Shown: positions 1-7,036 of the stretch, piece after piece
Numbering within the stretch: the stretch's first letter is position 1
Layout of the letters: every line of letters begins with the position of its first letter
Assembly: GCA_003343685.1 (NCBI GenBank)
Contig: QAKS01000011.1
Span: 1-12,576 of the forward strand
Direction of reading: 5' to 3'
Origin: Clostridiales bacterium
Lineage (GTDB): Bacteria; Bacillota; Clostridia; Christensenellales; Christensenellaceae
Length of the DNA: 12,576 nt
Translations under genes and position numbers: made by a program
Notes under the pieces: model-generated
What the model was told of the DNA's origin: nothing
The model's database searches: none
The model's input: only the letters and a program-made list of their open reading frames with translations

Positions 1-923
1 ACTGCAAACAGGACGATCGTCCCCGTCATGTTGGGCAGGGAGACTTTGAGGCCGATACTGGCAAAGAAGATGGGCGACAGATAGAGAAACGACAGAACGT
101 CGAACTTGGACGCCAGATATCTGGTGTGCTGTGTCATAGAGATGACAAGGCCGGCAATAAACGCGCCCGTAATGTCGGCAACGCCAAACAGCTTTTCTGC
201 CGCAAATGACATGAGCAGGCAAAAGACAAAGCATACGATGGCGTGGCGGTGCAGTGCGCGGGGCGCGGATTCTCTCCACTTTCTATATCCTTTGTAAAAC
301 AAAAAGCCCGCCAGACATGCAAACGCGAAAAAGCCCAGTATTTTCAGGAGGACAATCCAAACGCTGACAGACGAGTCGGAAAGGCTCGTCACGACAGTGA
401 GGGCAATAATGCCCAGAATATCGTCGATGACGGCTGCGCCGAGAATGGCGTTGCCCGAACGGGTTTTCAGCTTGCCCAGTTCCTTCAGCGTTTCAACCGT
501 AATGCTGACAGACGTTGCCGTCAGGATAATGCCAAGGAAAATATTCTGCAGGAAGGTAGACGCACCGGCATCCGAATCAATCACGCCGGGAACGTTAAAT
601 GCCACACCGACGAAATATCCACCGACCAGAGGCACAATTACGCCGAGAAGAGCAATAATAAAAGAGGCCTTGCCGCATTTTTTCAGCTCTTTTACATCTG
701 TTTCAAGTCCGGCGCAGAACATGAGGACAATCACGCCAATCTCCGCTGTCATGTCTATGAAGCTTGTCTCTTGAATGAGCCCGAGACACGCAGGGCCAAA
801 GATGAGCCCGGCCAGCAGAGCGCCCACTACCTGCGGCATTTTAAACTTTTTGGTTACCAGCCCGAGCACCTTTGTGCTGAGCAGGATGATAGCAAGATCA
901 AACAAAAAACTGAAATCCGTCAT
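1..923 (-). CDS. CPA2-family cation/proton antiporter, 5' part only (runs off window start)
   Basis: An integral membrane protein that probably exchanges Na+ or K+ for H+ across the cytoplasmic membrane (Na_H_Exchanger family). The first 307 residues are present with no stop; the C-terminus lies outside the window. Hydrophobic segments alternate with short loops throughout. Residues 135-142 (TATSVSIT) and the paired acidic residues in VIDDILGI (Asp167-Asp168) match the ion-binding core of electrogenic CPA2 antiporters such as NapA, rather than the single-Asp KefB type. The start is ATG at 923, with AAGGA just upstream on the minus strand and a consensus-like promoter behind it. It is divergent from metNIQ. 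Whether a C-terminal RCK/TrkA domain follows cannot be seen. Family assignment is firm; the transported ion is inference. Confidence 0.9.
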   Translation of the reverse strand, partial: MTDFSFLFDLAIILLSTKVLGLVTKKFKMPQVVGALLAGLIFGPACLGLIQETSFIDMTAEIGVIVLMFCAGLETDVKELKKCGKASFIIALLGVIVPLVGGYFVGVAFNVPGVIDSDAGASTFLQNIFLGIILTATSVSITVETLKELGKLKTRSGNAILGAAVIDDILGIIALTVVTSLSDSSVSVWIVLLKILGFFAFACLAGFLFYKGYRKWRESAPRALHRHAIVCFVFCLLMSFAAEKLFGVADITGAFIAGLVISMTQHTRYLASKFDVLSFLYLSPIFFASIGLKVSLPNMTGTIVLFA

Positions 924-955
924 AGTTCCTTCTTTCTCTCTCTTAACAGCAACAA

Positions 956-984
956 AGTTTAACACTTTACTTTGTAAATGTCAA
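956..984 (-). promoter_or_regulatory. Sigma-A type promoter for the antiporter gene
   Basis: Read on the minus strand, a perfect TTGACA (984-979) is separated by 17 bp from TAAACT (961-956), about 30 bp before the antiporter ATG. The -35 is ideal and the -10 matches 4 of 6 positions. Confidence 0.6.
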
Positions 985-1083
985 CGATTGTTTTCATATA
1001 TGTATATATGGATTTTATCTATGTCCGGTTTTATATCAGGACAGGCAAAGAGGGAAAATCCGCTTTGTTCCGGGAGGTTTTTC

Positions 1084-1112
1084 TTGACAAACATACAGCC
1101 ATAATATATATT
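1084..1112 (+). promoter_or_regulatory. Distal promoter P1 of metNIQ
   Basis: TTGACA at 1084-1089, 17-bp spacer, TATATT at 1107-1112. It points to metN and would give a leader of about 130 nt. A weak hairpin (AAGTCCC/GGGATTT around 1142-1164) lies between it and the proximal promoter and could attenuate P1 transcripts. Confidence 0.6.
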
Positions 1113-1115
1113 AAT

Positions 1116-1123
1116 CCTATAGG
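1116..1123. promoter_or_regulatory. Candidate operator, CCTATAGG palindrome
   Basis: A perfect 8-bp palindrome sits 3 bp after the P1 -10 box, where a bound repressor would block initiation. A second dyad shares its TATAG (1118-1122) with CTATA at 1135-1139. The regulator cannot be named from sequence; control by sulfur or methionine status would fit the operon but is inference. Confidence 0.3.
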
Positions 1124-1165
1124 CATTATGGGTTCTATAAAAAGTCCCGTTTTGATGGGATTTCT

Positions 1166-1195
1166 TTGACAAACGGGCCTGTTCTGTATTACAAT
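1166..1195 (+). promoter_or_regulatory. Proximal promoter P2 of metNIQ
   Basis: Perfect TTGACA at 1166-1171, 18-bp spacer, TACAAT at 1190-1195. Transcripts from it would carry a leader of about 45 nt that includes the hairpin at 1214-1231. Confidence 0.7.
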
Positions 1196-1213
1196 ATAGT
1201 CCTGAAATATCGG

Positions 1214-1231
1214 GGCGGCCGGAAGGCCGCC
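1214..1231 (+). promoter_or_regulatory. GC-rich leader hairpin with GNRA-type loop next to the metN ribosome binding site
   Basis: GGCGGCC, loop GGAA, GGCCGCC: seven perfect G-C pairs closed by a GNRA tetraloop. The 3' arm directly touches the weak GGAAAAG ribosome binding site (1232-1238) of metN. No T-run follows, so it is not a terminator; it may stabilise the mRNA or modulate initiation. Confidence 0.55.
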
Positions 1232-1246
1232 GGAAAAGTGGCTATT

Positions 1247-2254
1247 ATGGATAAGATTATTGAAGTTTGTGGTCTTGAAAAGACGTTTAAGACCAAAAAA
1301 ACGAGCGTAACAGCGCTCAAGGACATCAATCTCTCCATCGAAAGAGGTGATATCTTCGGCATCATCGGCATGAGCGGCGCGGGCAAGAGCACACTGGTGC
1401 GCTGCATGAATCTGCTGGAGAGGCCCACGGAGGGGAAAATCCTTTTTGACGGAGTGGACATTACGACGCTTCGGGCCAAAGAGCTTCAGGCAGTGCGGCA
1501 GCGCGTCGGAATGATTTTCCAGCAGTTTAACCTGTTGATGCAGCGCACCGCCGAGGGAAACATCATGTTCCCTCTGGAGATTGCGGGCGCTTCAAAGGAG
1601 GATGCAAAGCGCCGCGTGGCGGAGCTTTTGGACATTGTAGACTTGGCGGGAAAGAAGGATGCCTATCCTGCAGAGCTTTCGGGTGGGCAGAAGCAGCGCG
1701 TCGCCATAGCGCGGGCGCTCGCCAGCGACCCGAAGGTGCTTTTGTGTGACGAGGCTACAAGCGCTCTCGACCCCAAAACGACCAAGTCAATCCTGCGGCT
1801 CTTAAAGCAGATTAACCGCGATATGGGCATCACGATTGTGGTGATTACGCATGAGATGAGTGTCATCGAGGAAATCTGTACGCGGGTCGCCATTATAGAC
1901 GACAGCCGTATCGCCGAGGTGGGCGATGTGGCGCAGGTATTTTCCGACCCAAAGACGGATTCCGCGAAGCGCCTTGTCTATCCGGAGAACCGGGAGCGAG
2001 GGCTTTTCCACGGAGACCACTGCATGCGCATTGTGTTTGACGGGCGCTCGTCCTTTGAGCCGGTTCTGGCGAATATGATTCTGGAGTGCCGCGCGGCGGT
2101 AAACATCCTTTTTGCCGACACGAAGGATATCGACGGCAAGGCCATGGGGCAGATGATTATTCAGCTTCCGGAGGAGGAACTGTCTCGGGAGAGGATCAAG
2201 GCATATCTGAAAAAGAACAATATCCGCGCTGAGGAGGTGAACGCAAATGTTTGA
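1247..2254 (+). CDS. metN: Methionine ABC importer, ATP-binding subunit MetN
   Basis: Cytoplasmic ATPase that powers methionine uptake with MetI and MetQ. 335 residues, the usual MetN length. Visible motifs: Walker A GMSGAGKST (41-49), Q-loop FQQFNLL (91-97), signature LSGGQ (144-148), Walker B VLLCDE (164-169), D-loop SALD (172-175) and switch His202. Residues from about 258 form the C-terminal NIL (ACT-like) domain which, in characterised MetN proteins, binds methionine and gives feedback inhibition of transport. I chose ATG 1247 because the protein then begins like MetN; the frame is open further upstream but that part lies inside the promoter and hairpin. The ribosome binding site is weak (GGAAAAG) and abuts a hairpin. 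The end overlaps metI by 8 bp. Very sure of the family; methionine as substrate rests on the NIL domain and the metIQ neighbours. Confidence 0.96.
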   Translation: MDKIIEVCGLEKTFKTKKTSVTALKDINLSIERGDIFGIIGMSGAGKSTLVRCMNLLERPTEGKILFDGVDITTLRAKELQAVRQRVGMIFQQFNLLMQRTAEGNIMFPLEIAGASKEDAKRRVAELLDIVDLAGKKDAYPAELSGGQKQRVAIARALASDPKVLLCDEATSALDPKTTKSILRLLKQINRDMGITIVVITHEMSVIEEICTRVAIIDDSRIAEVGDVAQVFSDPKTDSAKRLVYPENRERGLFHGDHCMRIVFDGRSSFEPVLANMILECRAAVNILFADTKDIDGKAMGQMIIQLPEEELSRERIKAYLKKNNIRAEEVNANV

Positions 2255-2906
2255 TGCACAGATGCTTGAATTGCTGGGGCAGGGTATTCTGGAAACCCTG
2301 TATATGACAATCGCCTCTACGCTGGCTGCCTATATTTTGGGTATACCGATCGGCATTGCGCTGGTCGTGACCGACAAAGACGGCATACACCCCATGCCTG
2401 TTTTTCACGGCATATTGGGAGTGATCGTCAACGTACTCCGTTCGGTGCCGTTCTTGATTTTGCTGGTGGCAATTCTGCCCGTTACACGGGCCATCGTGGG
2501 CACGACGATCGGATCGTCCGCCACGGTGGTGCCTCTCGTCATTGCCTCCGCGCCCTTTGTGGGGCGCATGGTGGAGTCGTCCCTGAAAGAGGTGGATCCG
2601 GGCGTGATCGAGGCGGCCCAGTCTATGGGCGCGTCCAACTGGCGGATTGTGTGGAACGTATTGCTGCCGGAGGCAAAGCCGAGCTTAATCGTCGGCGGGG
2701 CTATTGCCCTTACCACCATTCTCGGATATTCCGCTCTTGCGGGCTTTACGGGAGGCGGCGGACTGGGCGCCATCGCGGTCAACTACGGCTACTATCGCTA
2801 TCAGACGGACACCATGCTCCTCACCGTTCTGTTCTTGGTGATCATCGTTCAGATTATGCAGGAGGTCGGCATGAGAATTGCCGCGAGAAGCGACAGAAGG
2901 CAGTGA
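2247..2906 (+). CDS. metI: Methionine ABC importer, permease MetI
   Basis: Membrane permease of the MetNIQ importer, 219 residues, the usual short MetI form with about five transmembrane helices (for example around 15-40, 52-78, 90-105, 145-170, 190-210). The cytoplasmic EAA loop that docks on MetN is clear: EAAQSMGASNW from residue 122, followed by PEAKPSLIVGG. The start overlaps the metN stop by 8 bp and has a good GAGGAGG site at 2231-2237 inside metN, so the two are translationally coupled, which suits equal subunit output. Family assignment is firm. Confidence 0.95.
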   Translation: MFDAQMLELLGQGILETLYMTIASTLAAYILGIPIGIALVVTDKDGIHPMPVFHGILGVIVNVLRSVPFLILLVAILPVTRAIVGTTIGSSATVVPLVIASAPFVGRMVESSLKEVDPGVIEAAQSMGASNWRIVWNVLLPEAKPSLIVGGAIALTTILGYSALAGFTGGGGLGAIAVNYGYYRYQTDTMLLTVLFLVIIVQIMQEVGMRIAARSDRRQ

Positions 2907-2910
2907 AAAC

Positions 2911-2926
2911 AACGGGTGACACCGTT
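2911..2926 (+). other. Small intercistronic inverted repeat between metI and metQ
   Basis: AACGG and CCGTT flank a short loop. It sits just after the metI stop and before the metQ ribosome binding site AGGAGG (2952-2957). The following T-run (about 2939-2945) is 13 bases away, so it is a poor terminator. It could act in mRNA processing or protection; this is weak. Confidence 0.25.
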
Positions 2927-2966
2927 TGTATAAAACAAGTTTTTTGACAACAGGAGGAAAAGAAAG

Positions 2967-3842
2967 ATGAAAAAAATTGCACTTTTGGTTGTATTTGTGC
3001 TGGTGGCCTTTGCGGCAGTGTCCTGCGCGGCTCCGGCGGCGGAAACGCCCGCCGCAGCTTCTTCGGCGCAGGAGACGAGCGTCTCCGCGGCAACCGGCAG
3101 CGCCGACGCGACTACCATAAAGGTAGGAGCTTCGCCCACACCCCACGCGGAAATTCTCGCAGCGGTGAAGCCCATTTTGGCAGAGCAGGGAATCAATCTG
3201 GAGATCGTGGAGTTTTCGGACTATGTGCTGCCGAATAACGCGGTAGAGAGCGGGGATATTGACGCAAACTACTTCCAGCACAAGCCGTATCTCGACAATT
3301 TTAACGAGGAAAACGGTACGGACATTGTTTCCATCGGCGCGATCCACTATGAGCCGCTGGGCGTGTATACGGGAAAATCCAAGTCCTTTGATGAACTGAA
3401 GGACGGCGCACAGATCGCCGTGCCCAACGACCCGACAAACGAAGCCCGCGCACTGCTGCTGCTTGAGACAAATGGCCTTATTAAGCTGAAGGACGGCGTC
3501 GGCGTCAATGCTACCAAGCAGGATATTGCAGAGAACCCGAAAAATCTGGAGATTGTGGAGATCGAGGCGGCGCAGCTGGGCCGTTCTCTGCAGGATGTGG
3601 ATATGGCGGTGATCAACGGCAACTATGCAATTCAGGCAGGGCTTGACGTGGCCGATACCATTGCGAAGGAAGAGGCAGACTCTGTAGCCGCACAGACCTA
3701 TGCAAACATTGTCGCCGTAAAGGCAGGAAATGAAGAAAAGCCGGAGCTTAAGGCGCTTGTAGACGCTCTGAAAAGCGAGGAAATCCAGAAGTTTATTACG
3801 GATACCTATGCCGGAAGCGTTCTGCCGATGACGGCGGAGTAA
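2967..3842 (+). CDS. metQ: Methionine-binding lipoprotein MetQ (NlpA family)
   Basis: Substrate receptor of the MetNIQ importer, tethered to the outer face of the membrane. 291 residues. The signal peptide ends in the lipobox AVSC, with the acylated cysteine at residue 20. An Ala/Ser/Thr/Glu-rich linker (about 21-50) follows, then the NlpA fold beginning at KVGASPTPHAEIL (about 52) and including DYVLPNNAVESGDIDANYF and HKPYL, both typical of MetQ. The C-terminal IQKFITDTYAGSVLP is also typical. The start has AGGAGG 9 bp upstream. Strong terminator directly after. The receptor could bind D- as well as L-methionine in some family members; which applies here cannot be read from sequence. Confidence 0.95.
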   Translation: MKKIALLVVFVLVAFAAVSCAAPAAETPAAASSAQETSVSAATGSADATTIKVGASPTPHAEILAAVKPILAEQGINLEIVEFSDYVLPNNAVESGDIDANYFQHKPYLDNFNEENGTDIVSIGAIHYEPLGVYTGKSKSFDELKDGAQIAVPNDPTNEARALLLLETNGLIKLKDGVGVNATKQDIAENPKNLEIVEIEAAQLGRSLQDVDMAVINGNYAIQAGLDVADTIAKEEADSVAAQTYANIVAVKAGNEEKPELKALVDALKSEEIQKFITDTYAGSVLPMTAE

Positions 3843-3873
3843 AGGACAGGCTGACCGTACTGTAAAAGATGAT

Positions 3874-3910
3874 CCGCGCCGTGACAAAATGCTGTTGCGG
3901 CGCGGTTTTT
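3874..3910 (+). terminator. Rho-independent terminator of metNIQ
   Basis: CCGCGCCG (3874-3881) pairs perfectly with CGGCGCGG (3898-3905); five further pairs (two of them G-T) extend the stem inward. TTTTTCTTTT follows. Confidence 0.93.
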
Positions 3911-4009
3911 CTTTTGCAAAAATTTAGAAAAGGCCTGCTTTATCAATAAGTATTTTGGAATCGGGCTATATTGCAGGGCGTAGGAAATAGACCGGATTTT
4001 TCCGATTTC

Positions 4010-4038
4010 TTTACAACAAAGGATGACAAGTGTATAAT
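4010..4038 (+). promoter_or_regulatory. Promoter of the DUF2148 gene
   Basis: TTTACA (4010-4015), 17-bp spacer, TATAAT (4033-4038). The transcript would start about 45-50 nt before the gene. Confidence 0.75.
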
Positions 4039-4094
4039 TACTGAAAGTTTTACCGAAGCCTTCGCAGGAGGGACGGGAAAAGGAAGGTATGCCA

Positions 4095-4628
4095 ATGATT
4101 GTTAATTTTGACGCGGCGGAAAACGCCGCTATCATGGACGTAGCACAGAGAATGTGCGTTGCGGCGCGCACGGCGCCCAAAACCAAGGGTATAGACCGCA
4201 TCTGTTCTGCAATTATTACGGATAAAGACAAGGAAGCGTTGGCGCAGGAGATGCGCCGCTTGGCAGATGAATACGGCTTCGGTTTTTTTAAGCGGGACGC
4301 AGACAACGTAGATGCCAGCTATGCGGTGGTGCTGATCGGCTCCAGCATGGGCACGCGGGGGCTGAACGAAGGGTGCAGGCTTTGCAGAAAAGAAAACTGT
4401 GCGGATTGTGAGGAAAGCCAATCGGCATGCGTATACGATCCGCTGGATTTGGGTATTGCTATCGGCTCTGCCGTTTCCGTGGCGGCGGACGGGCGCATCG
4501 ACAACCGCGTGATGTTTTCCGTAGGCAAGGCAGCCATGTCTCTCGGCATGCTGGGCAGGGAGATGGCGCTCGTATTTGGGATTCCCCTGTCGGCGTCCGG
4601 CAAGTCCCCCTATTTTGACAGGAAATAA
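4095..4628 (+). CDS. Ferredoxin domain-containing protein, DUF2148 family
   Basis: A 177-residue cytoplasmic protein of a family common in anaerobic bacteria and archaea; its biochemical role is not established to my knowledge. Four cysteines in CxxC-x4-CxxC spacing (94, 97, 102, 105) could bind an iron-sulfur cluster or a metal. The flanking blocks are family-typical: CVAARTAPKTKG near residue 21, DLGIAIGSAVS near 118, and the C-terminal GIPLSASGKSPYFDRK. I chose ATG 4095 over ATG 4089, two codons upstream, because AAGGAAGG (4080-4087) lies 7 bp before it but only 1 bp before 4089. It has its own promoter and no operon partner I can define. Family membership is confident; redox or cluster function is inference. 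Confidence 0.87.
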   Translation: MIVNFDAAENAAIMDVAQRMCVAARTAPKTKGIDRICSAIITDKDKEALAQEMRRLADEYGFGFFKRDADNVDASYAVVLIGSSMGTRGLNEGCRLCRKENCADCEESQSACVYDPLDLGIAIGSAVSVAADGRIDNRVMFSVGKAAMSLGMLGREMALVFGIPLSASGKSPYFDRK

Positions 4629-4707
4629 GCGAGAGCCATACGAAAAAGTACAGAAAAGGATATTCCGACGCCCTGTATGATTTGTGTTGCATGAGAAAAT
4701 ATGCTTT

Positions 4708-4830
4708 ATGTTGGGGAAAAGGGCAGCGGACGAGTCGAAAGAAAGCGTAACGCCGCTGTTTGGACAGCGTGGTATGGCCGAACAGGGTTCTTTTGCAGAT
4801 ATCATATGGAAACTATACTGTCGTTTTTAA
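4708..4830 (+). CDS. Possible 40-residue ORF overlapping the next gene (uncertain)
   Basis: A short frame from ATG 4708 to TAA 4828-4830, with an inner ATG at 4774 (beginning MAEQGSFADIIWKLY). It reads as reasonably protein-like, and its GC content is higher than that of the following gene, which it overlaps by 25 bp. No good ribosome binding site is seen. It could be a leader peptide, a remnant of the C-terminus of a larger protein (for example a lost toxin partner), or chance. I recognise no family. Confidence 0.25.
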   Translation: MLGKRAADESKESVTPLFGQRGMAEQGSFADIIWKLYCRF

Positions 4831-5189
4831 AAGCCGCTATTGATGAAAATACGTCGTTAGACCGTATCGTTGACGTATTTGAGGAGATGTGTAATATCCC
4901 TATAGAGGAGGATCTGATTTTATTTGAAACAGGAACGTTTTCTTTTACGGGCAAGCCGCTGTTCTATTTTTCATTGGTCAGGCAATTTCCGAACGGAAGG
5001 GAGGAATATTTTCAGATTCATGTGGATGTATTATATAAGCCGACTTTTGAAAACAGCAAATTTGAGGAAATAGTCTGGAACGACTGTTTAAATGAAAACA
5101 TTTTTGACTATATCAGAAAATCTTCGACTTTTGATTATGCAAGAAAACAAGAAAATGTAAAAATAGAGATATTTATGGATGAAACGTAA
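4806..5189 (+). CDS. Small acidic protein of unknown function, possibly an orphan immunity protein
   Basis: 127 residues from ATG 4806, no signal peptide or membrane segment, rich in Asp, Glu, Phe and Tyr. The mix of predicted beta strands (LILFETGTFSF, LFYFSLVRQF, YFQIHVDVLY) with acidic helices and the conserved-looking block IVWNDCLNENIFDYIRKS resembles small immunity proteins and related orphan proteins I have seen in clostridial genomes, but I cannot name a Pfam family. The frame is open upstream to ATG 4701, but that extension (Arg/Gly-rich) is not protein-like here and has no ribosome binding site either. The gene is visibly more AT-rich than its neighbours, which suggests recent acquisition. 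It ends in its own terminator. That the gene is real is likely; the function is a guess. Confidence 0.65.
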   Translation: METILSFLKAAIDENTSLDRIVDVFEEMCNIPIEEDLILFETGTFSFTGKPLFYFSLVRQFPNGREEYFQIHVDVLYKPTFENSKFEEIVWNDCLNENIFDYIRKSSTFDYARKQENVKIEIFMDET

Positions 5190-5218
5190 ACGAAGAAATG
5201 CGTGTTCTTTTTCGGAGG

Positions 5219-5247
5219 CGAGAACGGTGAAGGCCGTTCTCGTTTTT
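5219..5247 (+). terminator. Rho-independent terminator after the small AT-rich gene
   Basis: CGAGAACGG (5219-5227) and CCGTTCTCG (5234-5242) form a perfect 9-bp stem with a 6-nt loop, then TTTTT. It lies between convergent genes, but the minus-strand flank lacks a T-run, so it serves mainly the plus strand. Confidence 0.9.
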
Positions 5248-5264
5248 GTATGGAACCAAGGGTG

Positions 5265-5756
5265 TCATGGCTGCTCAAGCCGTTTGGCCAGCCTTTTCAG
5301 GCGCGGGCGGTTATAGCGCTGAATCATAATAAACGGCAGTTGGGCAAGGCCAATCACGGCGGCAATGGCGATAAACAGAGGCAATTCTTTCGCAGGATGA
5401 TCGAAAAAGAAACAGGAGAAAAGCGACAGAAACCCGAGCACGGCAATGGAGAGGTGAATGAGCTCCGCCTTGCAGGTGTTCACGATAAAAGCGTTCAGAT
5501 ATTCCAAAGTGAGTTTGCTGTTCAAGCAGCGCTTGTCAAAATCCTTATTGTACTGGGGCAACGAGTCTTTCCAGCGGGGCAGGCCGATGGCGCGGTAAAA
5601 GGCGGCCTCCCGCGGTTTTTCCCGATACAGCAGCAGAGAGGGGGTAAAAATCCGCGCCTGCACTTTGTCCGGCAGAGAGGTGAAGAAAAAAGCGGTGCCG
5701 AAATGAAGCGCCAGCCAGAAAGCTGTGTTGACGCAGGAAACGGCAAGAATCTGCAT
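5265..5756 (-). CDS. CrtO-family acyltransferase-like membrane protein
   Basis: 163 residues with hydrophobic segments near 8-26, 103-118 and 125-146. It resembles staphylococcal CrtO, which acylates glycosyl-4,4'-diaponeurosporenoate in the last step of staphyloxanthin synthesis: the near-identical blocks are KAELIH (96-101) and QRYNRPRL (146-153), and the aromatic/charged WKDSLPQYNKDFDK (62-75) is typical of clostridial members. No carotenoid genes are in this window, so the real substrate is open and the family name should not be read as a pigment function. ATG 5756 lies 5 bp after the hydF stop with GGAGG (5771-5767) inside the hydF end, so the gene is the second of a two-gene unit. The frame is open upstream, but only as a shadow of hydF. 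Confidence 0.75.
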   Translation of the reverse strand: MQILAVSCVNTAFWLALHFGTAFFFTSLPDKVQARIFTPSLLLYREKPREAAFYRAIGLPRWKDSLPQYNKDFDKRCLNSKLTLEYLNAFIVNTCKAELIHLSIAVLGFLSLFSCFFFDHPAKELPLFIAIAAVIGLAQLPFIMIQRYNRPRLKRLAKRLEQP

Positions 5757-5761
5757 AGTCG

Positions 5762-6970
5762 TCAGTCCTCCAGCAGCGAGGCGACGTCGGGGAATACCTC
5801 CACGCTCCGCTTCAGAATGCCCTGCATATAGGCGATAAGAACGCCGTAATTGGTCATGGGGACTCCCTGATCCGCAGCGCACCGCAGACGGTATTTCATC
5901 TCCCGTTCGTTCAGCATACAGCCGCCGCAGTGGACGATGAGATGATAGGGGGAGAGATCGTCCGGGAATTCGCCGCCTCCGGTGAAGGAGAAGTCCGGAT
6001 GGCAGCCGGTATAATCCGAAATCCAGCGGGGCAGCTTGACTGTGCCGATGTCGTCGCATTGACGGTGATGGGTGCAGCCCTCGCTGATGAGGACGCGGTC
6101 GCCGTCGCGAAGGGTGTCGAGCGCCCGCACACCCTCTACAGCTCCGGCAAGATTGCCCTTATAGCGGGCAAACAAAATGGAGAAGGACGTGAGCGGCACG
6201 TCGCGGGGCGTGTCGGCAGAGACCTTGTCAAACACCTGACTGTCTGTAATTACCATGCGCGGCTTTTTTCCAAGAGAGGCAAGCGTGTTCCGAAGCTCGT
6301 TCTCCTTTACCACAACAGCGGTGGCGTCAGCTTCCAGAATGTCGCGTATTGTTTGTTGCTGAGGCAGGATCAGCCTGCCCTTGGGCGCGGCTTTGTCGAT
6401 GGGGACGACGAGCACTACAAAATCGGAGGGCGACAGCAGATGTCCAACGATGCGGAGCTTGCCGTCCTCTTCGGGTGCGTGGCGGCCGATAGCCTCCTTC
6501 AGCGCTTCAATACCCTCTCCGGTGGCGGCGCTTACATAGAGCGCCCCGTCTACAGCATGGCGCTTTGCGCCGGGCATGTCCATTTTATTCATCGCGATAA
6601 TATAGGGGATGTGCTTCTCTTTGATGCGACGGAGCAATGCCTCGTCCTCTTTGGTCATGCCGACGGCGGCGTCTACGACGAGCAGCGCCAGATCTGTTTT
6701 GTTCAGCACCTGATAGCTCTTTTTCACCCGAAGAGCGCCCAGTTCGCCTTCGTCGTCAATGCCGGGTGTGTCGATGACGACGACAGGGCCGATGGGCAAA
6801 AGCTCCATAGCTTTGGAAACCGGGTCTGTGGTCGTTCCCGCCACGTCTGAGACGATGGCGAGGCTTTGCCCCAGCACGGCGTTGATCACGCTGGATTTGC
6901 CCGCGTTCCTGCGCCCGAATATACCGATATGCAGCCTGTCAGCTGTCGGAGTTGCGTTCATGTCTGCCAT
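5762..6970 (-). CDS. hydF: [FeFe]-hydrogenase H-cluster maturation GTPase HydF
   Basis: Scaffold and GTPase on which the 2Fe subcluster of [FeFe] hydrogenase is assembled with HydE and HydG before transfer to HydA. 402 residues, normal family length. GTPase motifs: G1 GRRNAGKSS (19-27), G2 Thr within AGTTTDP (44-50), G3 DTPG (67-70), G4 NKMD (128-131), G5 SAAT (147-150). A dimerisation region follows, then the cluster-binding C-terminal domain with Cys299 in EGCTHHRQCDDIG and HCGGC (347-351; Cys348, Cys351), the CxH...HCxxC pattern of HydF. The start is ATG 6970, with AAAGGAAAG about 8 bp upstream; a second ATG at 6961 is possible. hydE, hydG and hydA are not in the window. The gene implies an anaerobic hydrogen-metabolising host. 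Confidence 0.96.
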   Translation of the reverse strand: MADMNATPTADRLHIGIFGRRNAGKSSVINAVLGQSLAIVSDVAGTTTDPVSKAMELLPIGPVVVIDTPGIDDEGELGALRVKKSYQVLNKTDLALLVVDAAVGMTKEDEALLRRIKEKHIPYIIAMNKMDMPGAKRHAVDGALYVSAATGEGIEALKEAIGRHAPEEDGKLRIVGHLLSPSDFVVLVVPIDKAAPKGRLILPQQQTIRDILEADATAVVVKENELRNTLASLGKKPRMVITDSQVFDKVSADTPRDVPLTSFSILFARYKGNLAGAVEGVRALDTLRDGDRVLISEGCTHHRQCDDIGTVKLPRWISDYTGCHPDFSFTGGGEFPDDLSPYHLIVHCGGCMLNEREMKYRLRCAADQGVPMTNYGVLIAYMQGILKRSVEVFPDVASLLED

Positions 6971-7006
6971 TTTTTTGCTTTCCTTTCGTGACTGTTTATT
7001 TATTTT

Positions 7007-7036
7007 ATTATATACCCGCATTGAGAGTGCTTGCAA
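7007..7036 (-). promoter_or_regulatory. Promoter of hydF
   Basis: On the minus strand TTGCAA (7036-7031), 18-bp spacer, TATAAT (7012-7007), about 37 bp before ATG 6970. The -35 lies in the first copy of a duplicated AT-rich box. Confidence 0.7.

Larger units (their letters stand above)
924..1246. other. Divergent intergenic region between antiporter and metN
   Basis: This 323-bp stretch has no credible gene; the short open frames in it have no ribosome binding site and no protein-like composition. It holds one promoter toward the antiporter, two promoters toward metN, a CCTATAGG palindrome and a GC-rich hairpin. An AT-rich run of alternating TATA steps lies at about 996-1010. I looked for a SAM-I (S-box) riboswitch, common before Firmicute methionine genes, and saw no part of its conserved core. 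Confidence 0.7.

Noticed and set aside
243..962. Long open frames on the plus strand over 106-1104
   Set aside because: They lie opposite the antiporter gene, whose minus-strand translation is clearly membrane-protein-like with family motifs; the plus frames are Arg/Cys/His-rich and have no ribosome binding sites.
1081..1246. SAM-I (S-box) or T-box element before metN
   Set aside because: Neither the S-box conserved core nor a T-box sequence was found, and the leader from the proximal promoter is too short.
2685..3887. 400-codon open frame on the minus strand opposite metI and metQ
   Set aside because: It is antisense to two well-conserved genes and is Arg/Cys/Leu-rich without domains, as expected for a shadow of GC-rich codons.
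3992..4004. CCGGATTTTTCCG before the DUF2148 promoter, also present inverted at 12290-12302
   Set aside because: Exact over 13 nt but low in complexity and largely self-complementary; chance is a sufficient explanation without a genome-wide count.
5930..6850. 306-codon plus-strand frame opposite hydF
   Set aside because: HydF motifs are complete on the minus strand; the plus frame has no recognisable motif or ribosome binding site.
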